A DNA stretch of 64,000 nt from Micromonospora lupini str. Lupac 08 (GTDB lineage: Bacteria; Actinomycetota; Actinomycetes; Mycobacteriales; Micromonosporaceae): NCBI RefSeq assembly GCF_000297395.2, contig NZ_HF570108.1, forward strand, positions 1,588,611-1,652,610. The letters are read 5' to 3'. This document shows, piece after piece, positions 27,502 through 39,198 of the stretch (positions within the stretch are counted from its first letter, which is position 1; every line of letters starts with the position of its first letter). Both the position numbers and the translations under genes were made by a program. The notes under the pieces were generated by a model, which was not told the DNA's origin, made no database searches, and saw only the letters and a list, made by a program, of their open reading frames with translations.

Positions 27502-28381
27502 ACACCGTCACGTCGGCGCTGTCCACCCACAGCCCGGCCGAGCCCGCCCGCACGTCGTCGTGGTGCGGCAGGTGCCAGACGACCTGGTCCCGGAGGGTGA
27601 CGAGTTCGGCGCCCGGGGCGTACGCCTGCGGGCGGGGCAGGCCGAAGGGGTAGACCCAGATGAACCGGGTGGTGATCGCCAGCACCCGGATCCCGTCGCT
27701 GTCGGTCGTCGACAGGTACTCCACGGTGCCCCTGGCCCGGATGCCCTCGGCGAGGTCGAGGTTCGGGTCGGTGGCGGAGTCGACCCGGGTGGCGTAGTTC
27801 AGGCTCGTCCCCTGCGTGAAGTCCTTGCCCAGGTGGGCGCGGGCGTCCGGGGCCAGCAGGGCGAGGAACTGGTCCGGTTTGCCGAAGAGCATGGACGGAT
27901 CGAGCCGGCTCTGGATCAACGCGTTCCTGACCTTCGCCAACGCGTCACCGACCTGCTTGGCGGTGAACGGCGCGGCAGCCCTGGCCGCCGGGAGCGTGAT
28001 GGCCGTCGCACCCACGGCGAACGTCTCCGCCGGCGTGCCGACGTACGGTCCGAGGCTGTTGCCGCTCTCGTCGACCGGCCGGGGCGGTGCCGTCGGGGAG
28101 CCCCGATCCAGCAGCGGCTCCCCGTCCTGGAGCCGCTGCACGGTGCTGTACCCACTCCAGGCCAGCACGGCCAGCAGCGTCAGGGCGACCAGCCCACCGA
28201 CGCCGCCGAGCAGCTTGCCCGCGTGCTGCTCCCAGCCCAGCCGCAGCCGATCCGTGCCGGTCACGGGGGCTTCGGTCGCCGGGCCCCGCATCCAGTCCGG
28301 CACCCGGATGTCGTCGGTCTCGCTGGCGACCGCGTACCGGTCGGTGGTGCTCGGCGGGCTGGCGGGGTCTTCGCTGGTCAT
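27365..28381 (-). CDS. Hypothetical membrane-anchored protein
   Basis: A 338-aa protein. The N-terminal 60 residues are cytoplasmic and acidic, then one hydrophobic helix (LLGGVGGLVALTLLAVLAWSGY), then a large extracellular domain with ALIQSRLDPSMLFGKPDQFLALLAPDAR and a Trp/Tyr-rich half (VLAITTRFIWVYPFGLP; VVWHLPHHDDV). No catalytic motif is recognised. The same open frame extends upstream, but the chosen ATG is the first that begins the conserved-looking acidic head. Divergent from truB. Such proteins are common in Micromonosporaceae and uncharacterised. Confidence 0.6.
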   Translation of the reverse strand: MTSEDPASPPSTTDRYAVASETDDIRVPDWMRGPATEAPVTGTDRLRLGWEQHAGKLLGGVGGLVALTLLAVLAWSGYSTVQRLQDGEPLLDRGSPTAPPRPVDESGNSLGPYVGTPAETFAVGATAITLPAARAAAPFTAKQVGDALAKVRNALIQSRLDPSMLFGKPDQFLALLAPDARAHLGKDFTQGTSLNYATRVDSATDPNLDLAEGIRARGTVEYLSTTDSDGIRVLAITTRFIWVYPFGLPRPQAYAPGAELVTLRDQVVWHLPHHDDVRAGSAGLWVDSADVTVFNATCAAIRKGRIDLETAPEVGLPNTAPTGDVYGPGWRPGDGENC

Positions 28382-28574
28382 CGTGTCGTCCTGGTTCGGC
28401 GGGAACGGGCGAGTGATCTTCGCATCCGGCCGGCGGCGGTGCTGTCCCGTCCGGCGGGCCCGGAACCAGCGGGCACCAAGGGCGCTGCCGTGGGGGCAGC
28501 GGGCCGGGACCGGGCGGCCGGAAACCAGCGGGCGACTCCGGTCGCCGCCGGGCGGTCTGGCAGGCTTGGGCGAC

Positions 28575-29459
28575 GTGAGCACCGATGGTCTGATCGTGGT
28601 CGACAAGCCCGGCGGCATGACGTCGCACGACGTCGTGGCGCGGATCCGCCGACTGGCGAAGACCCGACGGGTCGGGCACGGCGGCACCCTCGACCCGATG
28701 GCCACCGGTGTCCTGGTGATCGGTGTCGGCCGGGCCACCCGACTGCTGACCTACGTGATCGGCGCCGGCAAGAGCTACACCGGCACCATCCGGCTCGGCC
28801 AGGCCACCGTCACCGACGACGCCGAGGGCGACGTGATCGCCAGCACCCCGGCCGGTCAGGTCACCGACGATGCGATCCGGTCGGCGCTGACCGCGTTGAG
28901 CGGCGAGGTGGACCAGGTGCCGAGCGCGGTCAGCGCCATCAAGATCGACGGCCAGCGGGCGTACAAGCGGGTACGCGACGGCGAGAGCGTCGAGCTGCCG
29001 GCGCGACGGGTCACCATCTCCCGGCTGGAGGTGCTGGCGATCCGCCGCACCGAGCCGGACGTGGTGGACGTGGACGTGGACGTCACCTGCTCCTCGGGGA
29101 CGTACATCCGGGCCATCGCCCGGGACGCGGGCCTGGCCCTTGGTGTCGGTGGGCACCTCACCGCGCTGCGCCGCACTGCGGTCGGCGGCTTCACCCTCGC
29201 CGAGGCGGCCACGCTCGACGAGTTGGAGGAGCGCGCCCCGGCCGTGGTCAACCTGCCGCTGGACGCGGCGGCCGACCGGTTCTTCCCGCGCCGGGAGGCG
29301 ACACCCGACGAGGCGAAGGTGCTCGGCCACGGCGGACCGCTGGACCCGGCCGGCATCGTCGGGCCGTACGCCGTCTTCGGACCGGCCGGCGGCCTGATCG
29401 CTATCGTCAGCGAGCGGGACGGGCGGGCCCGCGCCGAGATCGTGCTCGCCCCCGCCTGA
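28575..29459 (+). CDS. truB: tRNA pseudouridine(55) synthase TruB
   Basis: A 294-aa enzyme that forms pseudouridine 55 in tRNA. N-terminal VDKPGGMTSHDVVARIRRLAKTRRVGHGGTLDPMATGVLVIGVG contains the catalytic Asp (GTLDPMATG); VSAIKIDGQRAYKRVRDGE and CSSGTYIRAIARDAG follow. The C-terminal PUA-like region is of actinobacterial type. GTG at 28575 fits the start of the conserved domain; CAGGCT 8 nt upstream is a weak -10 candidate. Confidence 0.95.
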   Translation: MSTDGLIVVDKPGGMTSHDVVARIRRLAKTRRVGHGGTLDPMATGVLVIGVGRATRLLTYVIGAGKSYTGTIRLGQATVTDDAEGDVIASTPAGQVTDDAIRSALTALSGEVDQVPSAVSAIKIDGQRAYKRVRDGESVELPARRVTISRLEVLAIRRTEPDVVDVDVDVTCSSGTYIRAIARDAGLALGVGGHLTALRRTAVGGFTLAEAATLDELEERAPAVVNLPLDAAADRFFPRREATPDEAKVLGHGGPLDPAGIVGPYAVFGPAGGLIAIVSERDGRARAEIVLAPA

Positions 29460-29537
29460 CGGCGGGACGCAGGTCCGCCGGCTTCGCCGCCGGCGGTGTC
29501 GACCCGCCGACCGGCGGGACAGCAGGAGAGGAACGGC

Positions 29538-30467
29538 ATGCAGCGGTGGCGGGGGTACGACGCGGCGCCCGGTGGTTGGGGGCGCTCGGTCGTCACCATC
29601 GGCGTCTTCGACGGCGTGCACAAGGGGCACCAGGCGACCATCGGGCACGCCGTGGCCCGGGCCCGGGAGCTGGGTGTGCAGTCGGTGGTGGTCACGTTCG
29701 ACCCGCACCCGGCCGAGGTGGTCCGTCCCGGCTCGCATCCGGCCGTGCTCACCGAACCGGCCCGCAAGGCCGAACTGATCGAGGCGCTCGGCGTGGACGT
29801 GCTCTGCGTGGTGCCGTTCACCCCGGAGTTCTCCCGGCTGACGCCCGAGCAGTTCGTGCACGACATCCTGGTCGAGCACCTGCACGCGGCGCTCGTGGTG
29901 GTCGGCGGCAACTTCCGCTTCGGGCACCGCGCGGCGGGCGACGTGGCGCTGCTGGAGCGGCTGGGCAAGACCTTCGGCTTCGGGGTGGAGGGCGGCCCGC
30001 TGGTCGCCGAGGCCGGCACGGTCTTCTCCTCCACGTACATCCGCTCCTGCGTCGACGCGGGCGACGTGGGCGCCGCGGCGGTCGCGCTGGGCCGCCCGCA
30101 CCGGGTGGAGGGTGTGGTGGTCCGCGGTGACCAGCGCGGCCGTGTGCTGGGGTTCCCCACCGCGAACCTGCTCTGTCACCGGTACGCGGCGGTGCCCGCC
30201 GACGGCGTGTACGCCGCCCGCCTGATCCGTCGGGGCCAGTCCGAGCCGCTGATGTCCGCGGTGTCGGTCGGCACCAACCCGACCTTCTCCGGGCGGGAGC
30301 GGCGGGTGGAGGCGTACGCGCTTGACTTCGACGGCGACCTCTACGGCGAGCGGCTGGCCCTGGACTTCGTGGCGCACCTGCGGGGTCAGGTCCGCTACGA
30401 CTCGATCGAGCCGTTGATCGCCCAGATCGAACAGGACGTCGCACGCACCCGGAGCGCTCTGAGCTGA
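29538..30467 (+). CDS. ribF: Bifunctional riboflavin kinase/FAD synthetase
   Basis: A 309-aa protein. The N-terminal nucleotidyltransferase has GVFDGVHKGHQA and TFDPHPAEV; the C-terminal riboflavin kinase has DQRGRVLGFPTANL and SVGTNPTFSGRERRVEAYALDF. It makes FMN then FAD. The ATG follows GGAGAGGAACGG. It stands between truB and rpsO, a conserved order. Confidence 0.95.
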   Translation: MQRWRGYDAAPGGWGRSVVTIGVFDGVHKGHQATIGHAVARARELGVQSVVVTFDPHPAEVVRPGSHPAVLTEPARKAELIEALGVDVLCVVPFTPEFSRLTPEQFVHDILVEHLHAALVVVGGNFRFGHRAAGDVALLERLGKTFGFGVEGGPLVAEAGTVFSSTYIRSCVDAGDVGAAAVALGRPHRVEGVVVRGDQRGRVLGFPTANLLCHRYAAVPADGVYAARLIRRGQSEPLMSAVSVGTNPTFSGRERRVEAYALDFDGDLYGERLALDFVAHLRGQVRYDSIEPLIAQIEQDVARTRSALS

Positions 30468-30593
30468 TCATCCACCGGGTCACGCAGGCCCTTGGCCGGG
30501 TGTTACCCGTGGGTGCTGGTAGTCTTGCGGGGACGTCGGGTGACCGGCGTGGGGCCTCGCGTGCCTGCTCGACGCCGCGGGTGCGAGGTACCG

Positions 30594-30623
30594 GTCCGTT
30601 CCCGGTCCATCGGGACGACGGAC
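30594..30623 (+). promoter_or_regulatory. Hairpin in the rpsO leader
   Basis: GTCCGTTCCCG pairs with CGGGACGACGGAC across a GTCCAT loop (with a small bulge), about 35 nt upstream of the rpsO start. S15 represses its own mRNA in several bacteria, so an operator structure is plausible; no further evidence is visible. The 190-nt gap 30468-30657 otherwise holds only this and presumably the rpsO promoter. Confidence 0.3.
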
Positions 30624-30657
30624 ACCTACTTGATCAACCCATCGAAACAGGGAGAAC

Positions 30658-30927
30658 ATGGCGCTCGACCAGGAAGCCAAGGCCAGCATCCGCGCGGAGT
30701 ACGCGACCGCCGAGGGCGACACCGGTTCGCCGGAGGTCCAGGTCGCGGTCCTCACCAAGCGGATCGCCGAGCTGACCGAGCACCTGAAGGTGCACAAGCA
30801 CGACCACCACAGCCGCCGTGGGCTGCTGCTGCTGGTCGGCCGGCGCCGTCGGTTGCTCAACTACGTCCAGAAGAAGGACATTGCCCGCTACCGGACGCTC
30901 ATCGAGCGGCTCGGTCTGCGCCGGTGA
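30658..30927 (+). CDS. rpsO: 30S ribosomal protein S15
   Basis: An 89-aa S15: [57 protein letters not shown], the near-invariant signature including GDTGSPEVQ and HDHHSRRGL. It is a primary binder of 16S rRNA. The start follows GGGAGAAC. Full length. Confidence 0.98.
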   Translation: MALDQEAKASIRAEYATAEGDTGSPEVQVAVLTKRIAELTEHLKVHKHDHHSRRGLLLLVGRRRRLLNYVQKKDIARYRTLIERLGLRR

Positions 30928-30932
30928 CGTGA

Positions 30933-30962
30933 CGGGGGAGCGGCCGTACGGCTGCTCCCCCG
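30933..30962 (+). terminator. Hairpin after rpsO
   Basis: CGGGGGAGCGGCCGT and ACGGCTGCTCCCCCG form a 15-bp dyad with one G-U pair, effectively a GC stem with a CCGTACGG apex, six nt after the rpsO stop. Likely intrinsic terminator or attenuator before pnp. Confidence 0.65.
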
Positions 30963-31152
30963 ATCGGCGTCCCACCTGAAGAACACGGGCCGCGCGACCA
31001 ACCCGAGAGGGAGCCGGTCAGCGTACCGGTCTCCGGTAGTGGCCCCCGGGAACCCGGCAGCACGCCGGCACCCGGGCGCTTCGATCGAAGACCGGCCGGC
31101 TGAGCAGCTCCCCGACGTCGCGGGCCCACGACGCGAAGGAGCACGACAGCAC

Positions 31153-33549
31153 ATGACCGAGACCAAACTCGGCACCGAATCCCGCACCGCCGTGATCGAC
31201 AACGGGTCCTTCGGCACCCGCGAGATCACCTTCTCCACCGGTCGGCTGGCTCGCCAGGCCGCCGGTTCCGTCATCGCCCAGCTGGGTGAGACGGTCGTTC
31301 TCTCCGCCACGACCGCCGGTAAGCACCCGAAGGAGCAGTTCGACTTCTTCCCGCTGACCGTCGACGTCGAGGAGCGGATGTACGCCGCGGGCCGCATCCC
31401 CGGCTCGTTCTTCCGCCGTGAGGGTCGGCCCAGCGAGGACGCGATCCTCACCTGCCGGTTGATCGACCGGCCGCTGCGCCCGTCCTTCGTCAAGGGCCTG
31501 CGCAACGAGGTCCAGGTCGTCGAGACGATCCTGGCGCTCGACCCGCAGCACCCGTACGACGTCGTGGCGATCAACGCCGCCTCGATGTCGACCAAGCTGT
31601 CCGGTCTGCCGTTCTCCGGCCCGATCGGCGCGACCCGGGTCGCCCACATCGACGGCCAGTGGGTCGCGTTCCCGACCCTGGAGGAGCTGGCTCGCGCCAC
31701 CTTCGACATGGTCGTGGCCGGCCGCACCCTCGACGACGGCGACGTCGCGATCATGATGGTCGAGGCCGAGGCCACCCCGAACGCCGTCGCCCTCATCTCG
31801 GCCGGCGCCACCGCCCCGACCGAGGAGATCGTCGCCAGCGGCCTGGAGGCCGCCAAGCCGGCGATCCGTGAGCTGTGCCGCGCGCAGGCCGAGCTGGCCG
31901 AGGTCGCCGCCAAGCCGGTCACCGAGTTCCCGGTCTTCCTGGACTACCAGGACGACGTCTACGACGCCGTCTCCGAGCTGGCCCGCACCGAGGTGGCCGA
32001 GGCGATCACCATCGCCGGCAAGGCCGACCGCGAGGAGGCCCTGGACCGGGTCAAGGCCAAGGTCGCCGAGGAGTTGGGCGCTCGGTTCGAGGGTCGGGAG
32101 AAGGAGCTCAGCGCCGCCTTCCGGTCGCTCACCAAGTCCGAGGTGCGCAACCGCGTGCTGCGCGAGCAGGTCCGCATGGACGGGCGTGGCCCGCGTGACA
32201 TCCGGCCGCTGACCGCCGAGGTCGGCGTGCTGCCCCGGGTGCACGGTTCGGCGCTGTTCGAGCGCGGCGAGACCCAGATCCTGGGCGTCACCACGCTGAA
32301 CATGCTCCGCATGGAGCAGATGGTGGACACGCTGTCCCCGGAGAACCGCAAGCGCTACATGCACAACTACAACTTCCCGCCGTACTCGACTGGTGAGACC
32401 GGCCGGGTCGGCTCGCCGAAGCGGCGCGAGATCGGCCACGGCGCGCTCGCCGAGCGTGCGCTGATCCCGGTGCTGCCGTCGCGCGAGGAGTTCCCGTACG
32501 CCATCCGGCAGGTCTCCGAGGCGCTCGGCTCCAACGGCTCCACCTCGATGGGCTCGGTCTGCGCCTCGACGCTGGGCCTGCTCTCCGCGGGTGTGCCGCT
32601 GAAGGCGCCGGTCGCCGGCATCGCCATGGGCCTCATCTCCGACGAGGTGGACGGCAAGACCCAGTACGTGACGCTGACCGACATCCTCGGTGCCGAGGAC
32701 GCGTTCGGTGACATGGACTTCAAGGTCGCCGGCACGCCGGAGTTCGTCACCGCGCTGCAGCTCGACACCAAGCTCAACGGCATCCCGTCGGACGTGCTGG
32801 CCGCCGCGCTGCAGCAGGCCAACGAGGCCCGGCAGGTCATCCTCGGGGTCATGAAGGCGGCGATCGAGGCTCCGGCCGAGATGTCCGACTACGCGCCGCG
32901 GGTCACCACGGTCAAGATCCCGGTGGACAAGATCGGCATGGTGATCGGCCCGAAGGGTCAGACCATCAACGCGATCCAGGACGAGACCGGCGCCGAGATC
33001 TCCATCGAGGACGACGGCACGATCTACGTCGGCGCCACCAACGGCCCGTCGGCCCAGGCGGCCGTCGACCGGATCAACGGGATCGCCAACCCGACGCTGC
33101 CCAAGCAGGGCGAGCGGTTCCTCGGCACGGTGGTCAAGACCGCCGCGTTCGGCGCGTTCATCTCGCTGCTGCCGGGCCGCGACGGCCTGCTGCACATCTC
33201 CAAGGTGGGCGACGGCAAGCGGGTCGAGCGCGTCGAGGACTTCCTCAACGTCGGTGACCGGGTCGAGGTCGAGATCGCGGACATCGACGCCCGCGGCAAG
33301 ATCTACCTGGACAAGGTCCGTCCGGAGGGCGCCGAGGCGCCGGCCGCCGGTGAGGCCGCCGGTGGCGACCGTCCGTCCGGCCGGGACCGGGGCGACCGGG
33401 GTCCGCGTGACCGGGGCGACCGCGAGCGTGGCGGCGACCGGGGCGGGCGTGGTCCGGAGCGCGGCACCGGTGGCGAGGGTGGCAACGGCGGCGGCGAGGG
33501 TGGTGGCGAGGGCGGCGAGCGTCCGCGCCGCCGGACCCGGCACAGCTGA
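31153..33549 (+). CDS. pnp: Polynucleotide phosphorylase (PNPase/GpsI)
   Basis: A 798-aa 3'-5' exoribonuclease/polymerase. Two RNase PH domains ([51 protein letters not shown], then [10 protein letters not shown] in the active site), an S1-preceding KH domain ([23 protein letters not shown]) and an S1 domain ([30 protein letters not shown]). The tail of about 60 residues is Gly/Arg/Asp-rich ([12 protein letters not shown] repeats), common in actinobacteria and likely RNA-binding. The ATG is preceded by GAAGGAG. Confidence 0.97.
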   Translation: MTETKLGTESRTAVIDNGSFGTREITFSTGRLARQAAGSVIAQLGETVVLSATTAGKHPKEQFDFFPLTVDVEERMYAAGRIPGSFFRREGRPSEDAILTCRLIDRPLRPSFVKGLRNEVQVVETILALDPQHPYDVVAINAASMSTKLSGLPFSGPIGATRVAHIDGQWVAFPTLEELARATFDMVVAGRTLDDGDVAIMMVEAEATPNAVALISAGATAPTEEIVASGLEAAKPAIRELCRAQAELAEVAAKPVTEFPVFLDYQDDVYDAVSELARTEVAEAITIAGKADREEALDRVKAKVAEELGARFEGREKELSAAFRSLTKSEVRNRVLREQVRMDGRGPRDIRPLTAEVGVLPRVHGSALFERGETQILGVTTLNMLRMEQMVDTLSPENRKRYMHNYNFPPYSTGETGRVGSPKRREIGHGALAERALIPVLPSREEFPYAIRQVSEALGSNGSTSMGSVCASTLGLLSAGVPLKAPVAGIAMGLISDEVDGKTQYVTLTDILGAEDAFGDMDFKVAGTPEFVTALQLDTKLNGIPSDVLAAALQQANEARQVILGVMKAAIEAPAEMSDYAPRVTTVKIPVDKIGMVIGPKGQTINAIQDETGAEISIEDDGTIYVGATNGPSAQAAVDRINGIANPTLPKQGERFLGTVVKTAAFGAFISLLPGRDGLLHISKVGDGKRVERVEDFLNVGDRVEVEIADIDARGKIYLDKVRPEGAEAPAAGEAAGGDRPSGRDRGDRGPRDRGDRERGGDRGGRGPERGTGGEGGNGGGEGGGEGGERPRRRTRHS

Positions 33550-33596
33550 CCACCAGCACCTGCAACACCCACCCCTCGTCGAACCGGGAGCAACAC

Positions 33597-35871
<2,275 letters not shown>

Positions 35872-35888
35872 CGACGCCCCGGGCACCC

Positions 35889-35941
35889 GCAGATCTTGGA
35901 CACTTTCCGTCCGCGCCGAACGGAAACTGTCCAAGATCTGC
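35889..35941. terminator. Long dyad between convergent dapB and debranching enzyme
   Basis: Arms of 22 bp (35889-35910 and 35920-35941) pair with a single mismatch around a 9-nt loop. The outer part is GCAGATCTTGGACA. Placed between two convergent genes it can end transcription from both sides. AT-richer than the neighbouring coding DNA. Confidence 0.75.
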
Positions 35942-35947
35942 GCTGTT

Positions 35948-38116
35948 TCAGCGGGGGAGGGACGGGGTTCTGGGGTGGCGTTGGGTCGGGACGGTCGGGG
36001 GCAGATTCGTGACGGTGGCCTCGCCCGTGCGGTCGACAGAGATGTCCACCGGGGTGCCGGCCACGCGGAGGCCCTTGACCGTGAGGGCGCCCAACTCGGG
36101 GCCGGCCAGCGGGGTCAGCCGGACCGTTCCGCCCGGCACGTCCGGGTAGAGGCCCGTCGCGGCCTGGAGCAGCAGGACCGCACCCGCCGCGGCCCACGCC
36201 TGGGGCCGGCACGCCGCCGGGTACGGCACCGGGCGGTCGAGCAGCGCACGGCTGTCGCCGCCGTGCAGCTCCGGCATCCGGTAGTCGAACGCCTCGGCCG
36301 CCGCGAGCAGCCCCTCGGCCAGGCCGAGCGCGCCCTCGCGGTGCCCGCTGCGGGCCAGCCCGGCGAGCACGATCGCGGTGTCGTGCGTCCAGATCGAACC
36401 GCAGTGGTACGACAGCGGGCTGAAGCCGGCGTCGTCGGTGGACATGGTCCGGAGTCCGAAACCACCGGCGAGCGTGTCGGTGGTGAGCAGGCGGGCGACC
36501 TGCGCCTCCTCGTCCACGGTGAGCAGGCCGGTGCCGAGCAGGTGACCGATGTTGCTGGTCAGCGAGTCGACGGGGCGCTTGTCGCGGTCGAGGGCCAGGG
36601 CGGGCTGCGGGCCGTACCGGCCGTCCACCCAGAAGCTCTGCCGGAACCGGCGGGCCAGCGTGGCGGCGTGGTCGCGCCAGCGGTCCCCACCGGGGCGGCC
36701 GAACGCGTCAAGCAGCGCGGCGCCGTTCACCGCGGCCTCGTGCGCGTACCCCTGCACCTCGGCCAGCACGATCGGCGCGGTGGCCAGGGAGCCGTCGCGG
36801 AACCGGACGGCGTCGCCGGAGTCCTTCCAGCCCTGATTGGACAGCCCGTGACCGGTGGTGTCGACGTACTCGACGAGGCCGTCGCCGTCCGGGTCGGCGT
36901 GCTCGCCGAGCCAGCGCAGGGCCGCCTCCAGGTGCGGCAGCAGCGGCTCGATCTGCTCGGCCGGCAGGCCCCAGCGCCACGCGTCGTGCAACAGGTTGAC
37001 CCAGAGCATTGTGGCGTCGACAGTGCCGTAGTAGGCCGGCGGGAGTCGCAGTCCGTTCTCGGGCAGCGCGACCTCGTGCCGCCGCAGCTCGTGCAGGATC
37101 TTGCCGGGGGCCTCCCCGGTGGCCGGGTCGACGCGGGTGCCCTGTCGGCGGGCGAGCACGCGCAGGGTGCCGGCCGCCAGGTCGGTGCCGAGCGGCAGCA
37201 TCATCCGCGCCGCCCAGAGGCTGTCCCGGCCGAAGAGGGTGAGGAACCAGGGCACGCCGGCGCCGAGGAAGACGTCCCCGGGCCGCCCGGTCTCGGCCAG
37301 GCGTAGCCCGCGCAGGTCGTCCAGGCTGCGGTCGAGGAGACGGACGATCCGCCGGTCGTCCGCGGTCACCTCGGGTCGGGCCCACTCCGGCTCGCCGGCC
37401 GGGCCGACCACCACGGCACGCGGGTCCTCGACTGTCACCTGCCAGCGCAGCACCGTCCCGCCTCCGGGGGGCAGGTCGATCGGCCAGGCCAGTCGGGGCG
37501 CGGCGGCCCGTTCGTCGGAGGCGAGGACGTCGGCGTCCGGCGCGGTGACCGTGACGCTGATCCCCCCGGCTGACCAGGTGAGCACGCCCGGCTGACCGGT
37601 CCTGGCCTCCAGCGGCGGGGCGGCGCGACCGGACTTGACCACTTCGATGGGCGCCAGGTCGCAGCCGAGGTCGACGCTCACGGTGGCCCGTACGGCGACC
37701 GTGGCGGTGGAGACGATCCGCAGCTCCTCGGTGAGGCCGTCGCGGGTGGCCCGACGGAGTCGGTCGACACGGACGGTGGGGTCGGGCGTGGGGTCGCCGA
37801 GCCAGCGTGCCAGGCCCACGAAGCGGGCGCCGTGCGGGCCGTCGGCCCCGCGGGTCAGCCCCTCCAGCTCCTGGTCGTCGACCCGCAGCTCGGCCCGGGA
37901 GAGCACGCGGGCGTCGGCGTGGAAGACGCCCTGGACGCCGGTCGGGCGGATCTGTCCGGTCGCGTCCCCCAGCGCGCTGGTCGGGGCGAGCACCACCCCC
38001 ACCAACTCGTGCAGGAGGGGTTGCAGCTGGCGTTCGATCACGGGGCGGCTCCAGACCTCGGGGTGCGGGGCGGATGTCTTGACAACGCGCCCCCGGCGGT
38101 GCAAAGTGCGAAACAT
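35948..38116 (-). CDS. Glycogen-debranching-type glycoside hydrolase (GDE N-terminal plus amylo-alpha-1,6-glucosidase)
   Basis: A 722-aa protein. The N-terminal beta-rich domain (LVGVVLAPTSALGDATGQIRPTGVQGVFHADARVLSRAEL) matches the GDE_N_bis domain; the (alpha/alpha)6-barrel follows with GAGVPWFLTLFGRDSLWAARMMLPLG, RVDPATGEAPGKILHELRRHEVAL, DATMLWVNLLHDAWRWG and VQGYAHEAA. Actinobacterial members act on alpha-1,6 or other alpha-glucosidic links. The ATG at 38116 lies next to a LacI-type operator shared with the divergent regulator. No signal peptide, so it acts on imported or internal sugar. Confidence 0.85.
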   Translation of the reverse strand: MFRTLHRRGRVVKTSAPHPEVWSRPVIERQLQPLLHELVGVVLAPTSALGDATGQIRPTGVQGVFHADARVLSRAELRVDDQELEGLTRGADGPHGARFVGLARWLGDPTPDPTVRVDRLRRATRDGLTEELRIVSTATVAVRATVSVDLGCDLAPIEVVKSGRAAPPLEARTGQPGVLTWSAGGISVTVTAPDADVLASDERAAAPRLAWPIDLPPGGGTVLRWQVTVEDPRAVVVGPAGEPEWARPEVTADDRRIVRLLDRSLDDLRGLRLAETGRPGDVFLGAGVPWFLTLFGRDSLWAARMMLPLGTDLAAGTLRVLARRQGTRVDPATGEAPGKILHELRRHEVALPENGLRLPPAYYGTVDATMLWVNLLHDAWRWGLPAEQIEPLLPHLEAALRWLGEHADPDGDGLVEYVDTTGHGLSNQGWKDSGDAVRFRDGSLATAPIVLAEVQGYAHEAAVNGAALLDAFGRPGGDRWRDHAATLARRFRQSFWVDGRYGPQPALALDRDKRPVDSLTSNIGHLLGTGLLTVDEEAQVARLLTTDTLAGGFGLRTMSTDDAGFSPLSYHCGSIWTHDTAIVLAGLARSGHREGALGLAEGLLAAAEAFDYRMPELHGGDSRALLDRPVPYPAACRPQAWAAAGAVLLLQAATGLYPDVPGGTVRLTPLAGPELGALTVKGLRVAGTPVDISVDRTGEATVTNLPPTVPTQRHPRTPSLPR

Positions 38117-38124
38117 TCCAGAAA

Positions 38125-38168
38125 CTTGAACGATCTAATCCTGCACTATCCGAATTGGATCGTTCAAG
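38125..38168. promoter_or_regulatory. LacI-type bipartite operator between divergent genes
   Basis: CTTGAACGATC (38125-38135) and its exact complement GATCGTTCAAG (38158-38168) form an 11-bp inverted repeat with a 22-bp spacer; three further bases match on the inner side after one mismatch. The whole divergent gap is only 69 bp, so a protein bound here would control both the debranching enzyme and the lacI-sugar transport operon. Confidence 0.65.
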
Positions 38169-38185
38169 ACGGCGAGAGGGATTAA

Positions 38186-39175
38186 GTGCCCGAGAAGGTA
38201 ACCATTGCGACGGTGGCCCGGCACGCCCGAGTAAGCCGGCAGACGGTCTCCAACGTGCTCAACGCCCCGCACATCGTGCGGCAGGAGACCCGCCAGCGGG
38301 TCGAGGACGCGATCAACGCACTCGGCTACCGGGCCAACCAGGCGGCCCGACAGATGCGTACCGGTCGGTCCCGACTCATCGCCGCCCGGATCGAACCGAC
38401 CCGCGACGGCATCAACGGGTCGGTGCTGGACCGCTTCCTGCACGGCCTCACCGAGACCGCCGACGCCGCCGGCTACCGGGTGCTGCTCTACACCGCCACC
38501 GACGACGAGCGGGAGATCGCCACCTACGACGACCTGCTCGGCACGTACGAGCTGGACGCCTTCGTGCTCGTCGGCACCAAGTACGGCGACCCGCGTACCG
38601 CCTGGCTCGCCGACCGGGACGTGCCGTTCGTGACCTTCGGCCGCCCGTGGGACGCCCTCGACGCGCACCCCTGGGTCGACGTGGACGGCGCCGCCGGCAC
38701 CGGCGCGGCCACCCGGCACCTGCTCGCCGCCGGGCACCGACGGATCGGGTTCATCGGCTGGCCGGCCGGGTCCGGCGTCGGCGACGACCGGCGGGCCGGC
38801 TGGCACGACGCGCTGCGCGCCGCCGGAATCGACCCGACCGGGCTGCACCGCGAGACCGAGGACGGCATCACCGAGGGTGAACGGCTGACGCGTGACCTGC
38901 TCGCCGCCGTGGCGCCGACCGCAGTGGTCTGTGCCAGTGACTCGCTCGCCCTCGGCGCGCTCCAGGCGATCCGCGGCACCGACCCGCCCGTGTCGGTTAT
39001 CGGCTTCGACGACACGCCGGTCGCCGCCGCGGTGGGGCTGGCCAGCGTCAGCCAACCGCTGGGCGAGGCCGCGGCCCGCTGCGTGGACCTGCTCACCGGG
39101 GTCCTCGACGGCAACCACGAGACCCCCACCCACGTGCTGCTCCAGCCCTCGCTGGCGCTGCGGCACACCGCGTAG
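38186..39175 (+). CDS. LacI-family transcriptional regulator
   Basis: A 329-aa repressor. The helix-turn-helix is canonical (VTIATVARHARVSRQTVSNVLNAPHIVRQETRQRVEDAINALGYRANQAARQMRTGRS), followed by a periplasmic-binding-protein-like effector domain ending VSQPLGEAAARCVDLL and LQPSLALRHTA. GTG at 38186 follows GAGAGGG. It is first in the operon with the sugar-binding protein and permeases 23 nt downstream, and its likely effector is the imported sugar. Confidence 0.92.
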   Translation: MPEKVTIATVARHARVSRQTVSNVLNAPHIVRQETRQRVEDAINALGYRANQAARQMRTGRSRLIAARIEPTRDGINGSVLDRFLHGLTETADAAGYRVLLYTATDDEREIATYDDLLGTYELDAFVLVGTKYGDPRTAWLADRDVPFVTFGRPWDALDAHPWVDVDGAAGTGAATRHLLAAGHRRIGFIGWPAGSGVGDDRRAGWHDALRAAGIDPTGLHRETEDGITEGERLTRDLLAAVAPTAVVCASDSLALGALQAIRGTDPPVSVIGFDDTPVAAAVGLASVSQPLGEAAARCVDLLTGVLDGNHETPTHVLLQPSLALRHTA

Positions 39176-39198
39176 TCCCACCCCCACCAGGAGAGAAC

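Noticed and set aside
31018-33543. Long open frame opposite pnp
   Set aside because: Antisense shadow of PNPase; no motif and no ribosome binding site.
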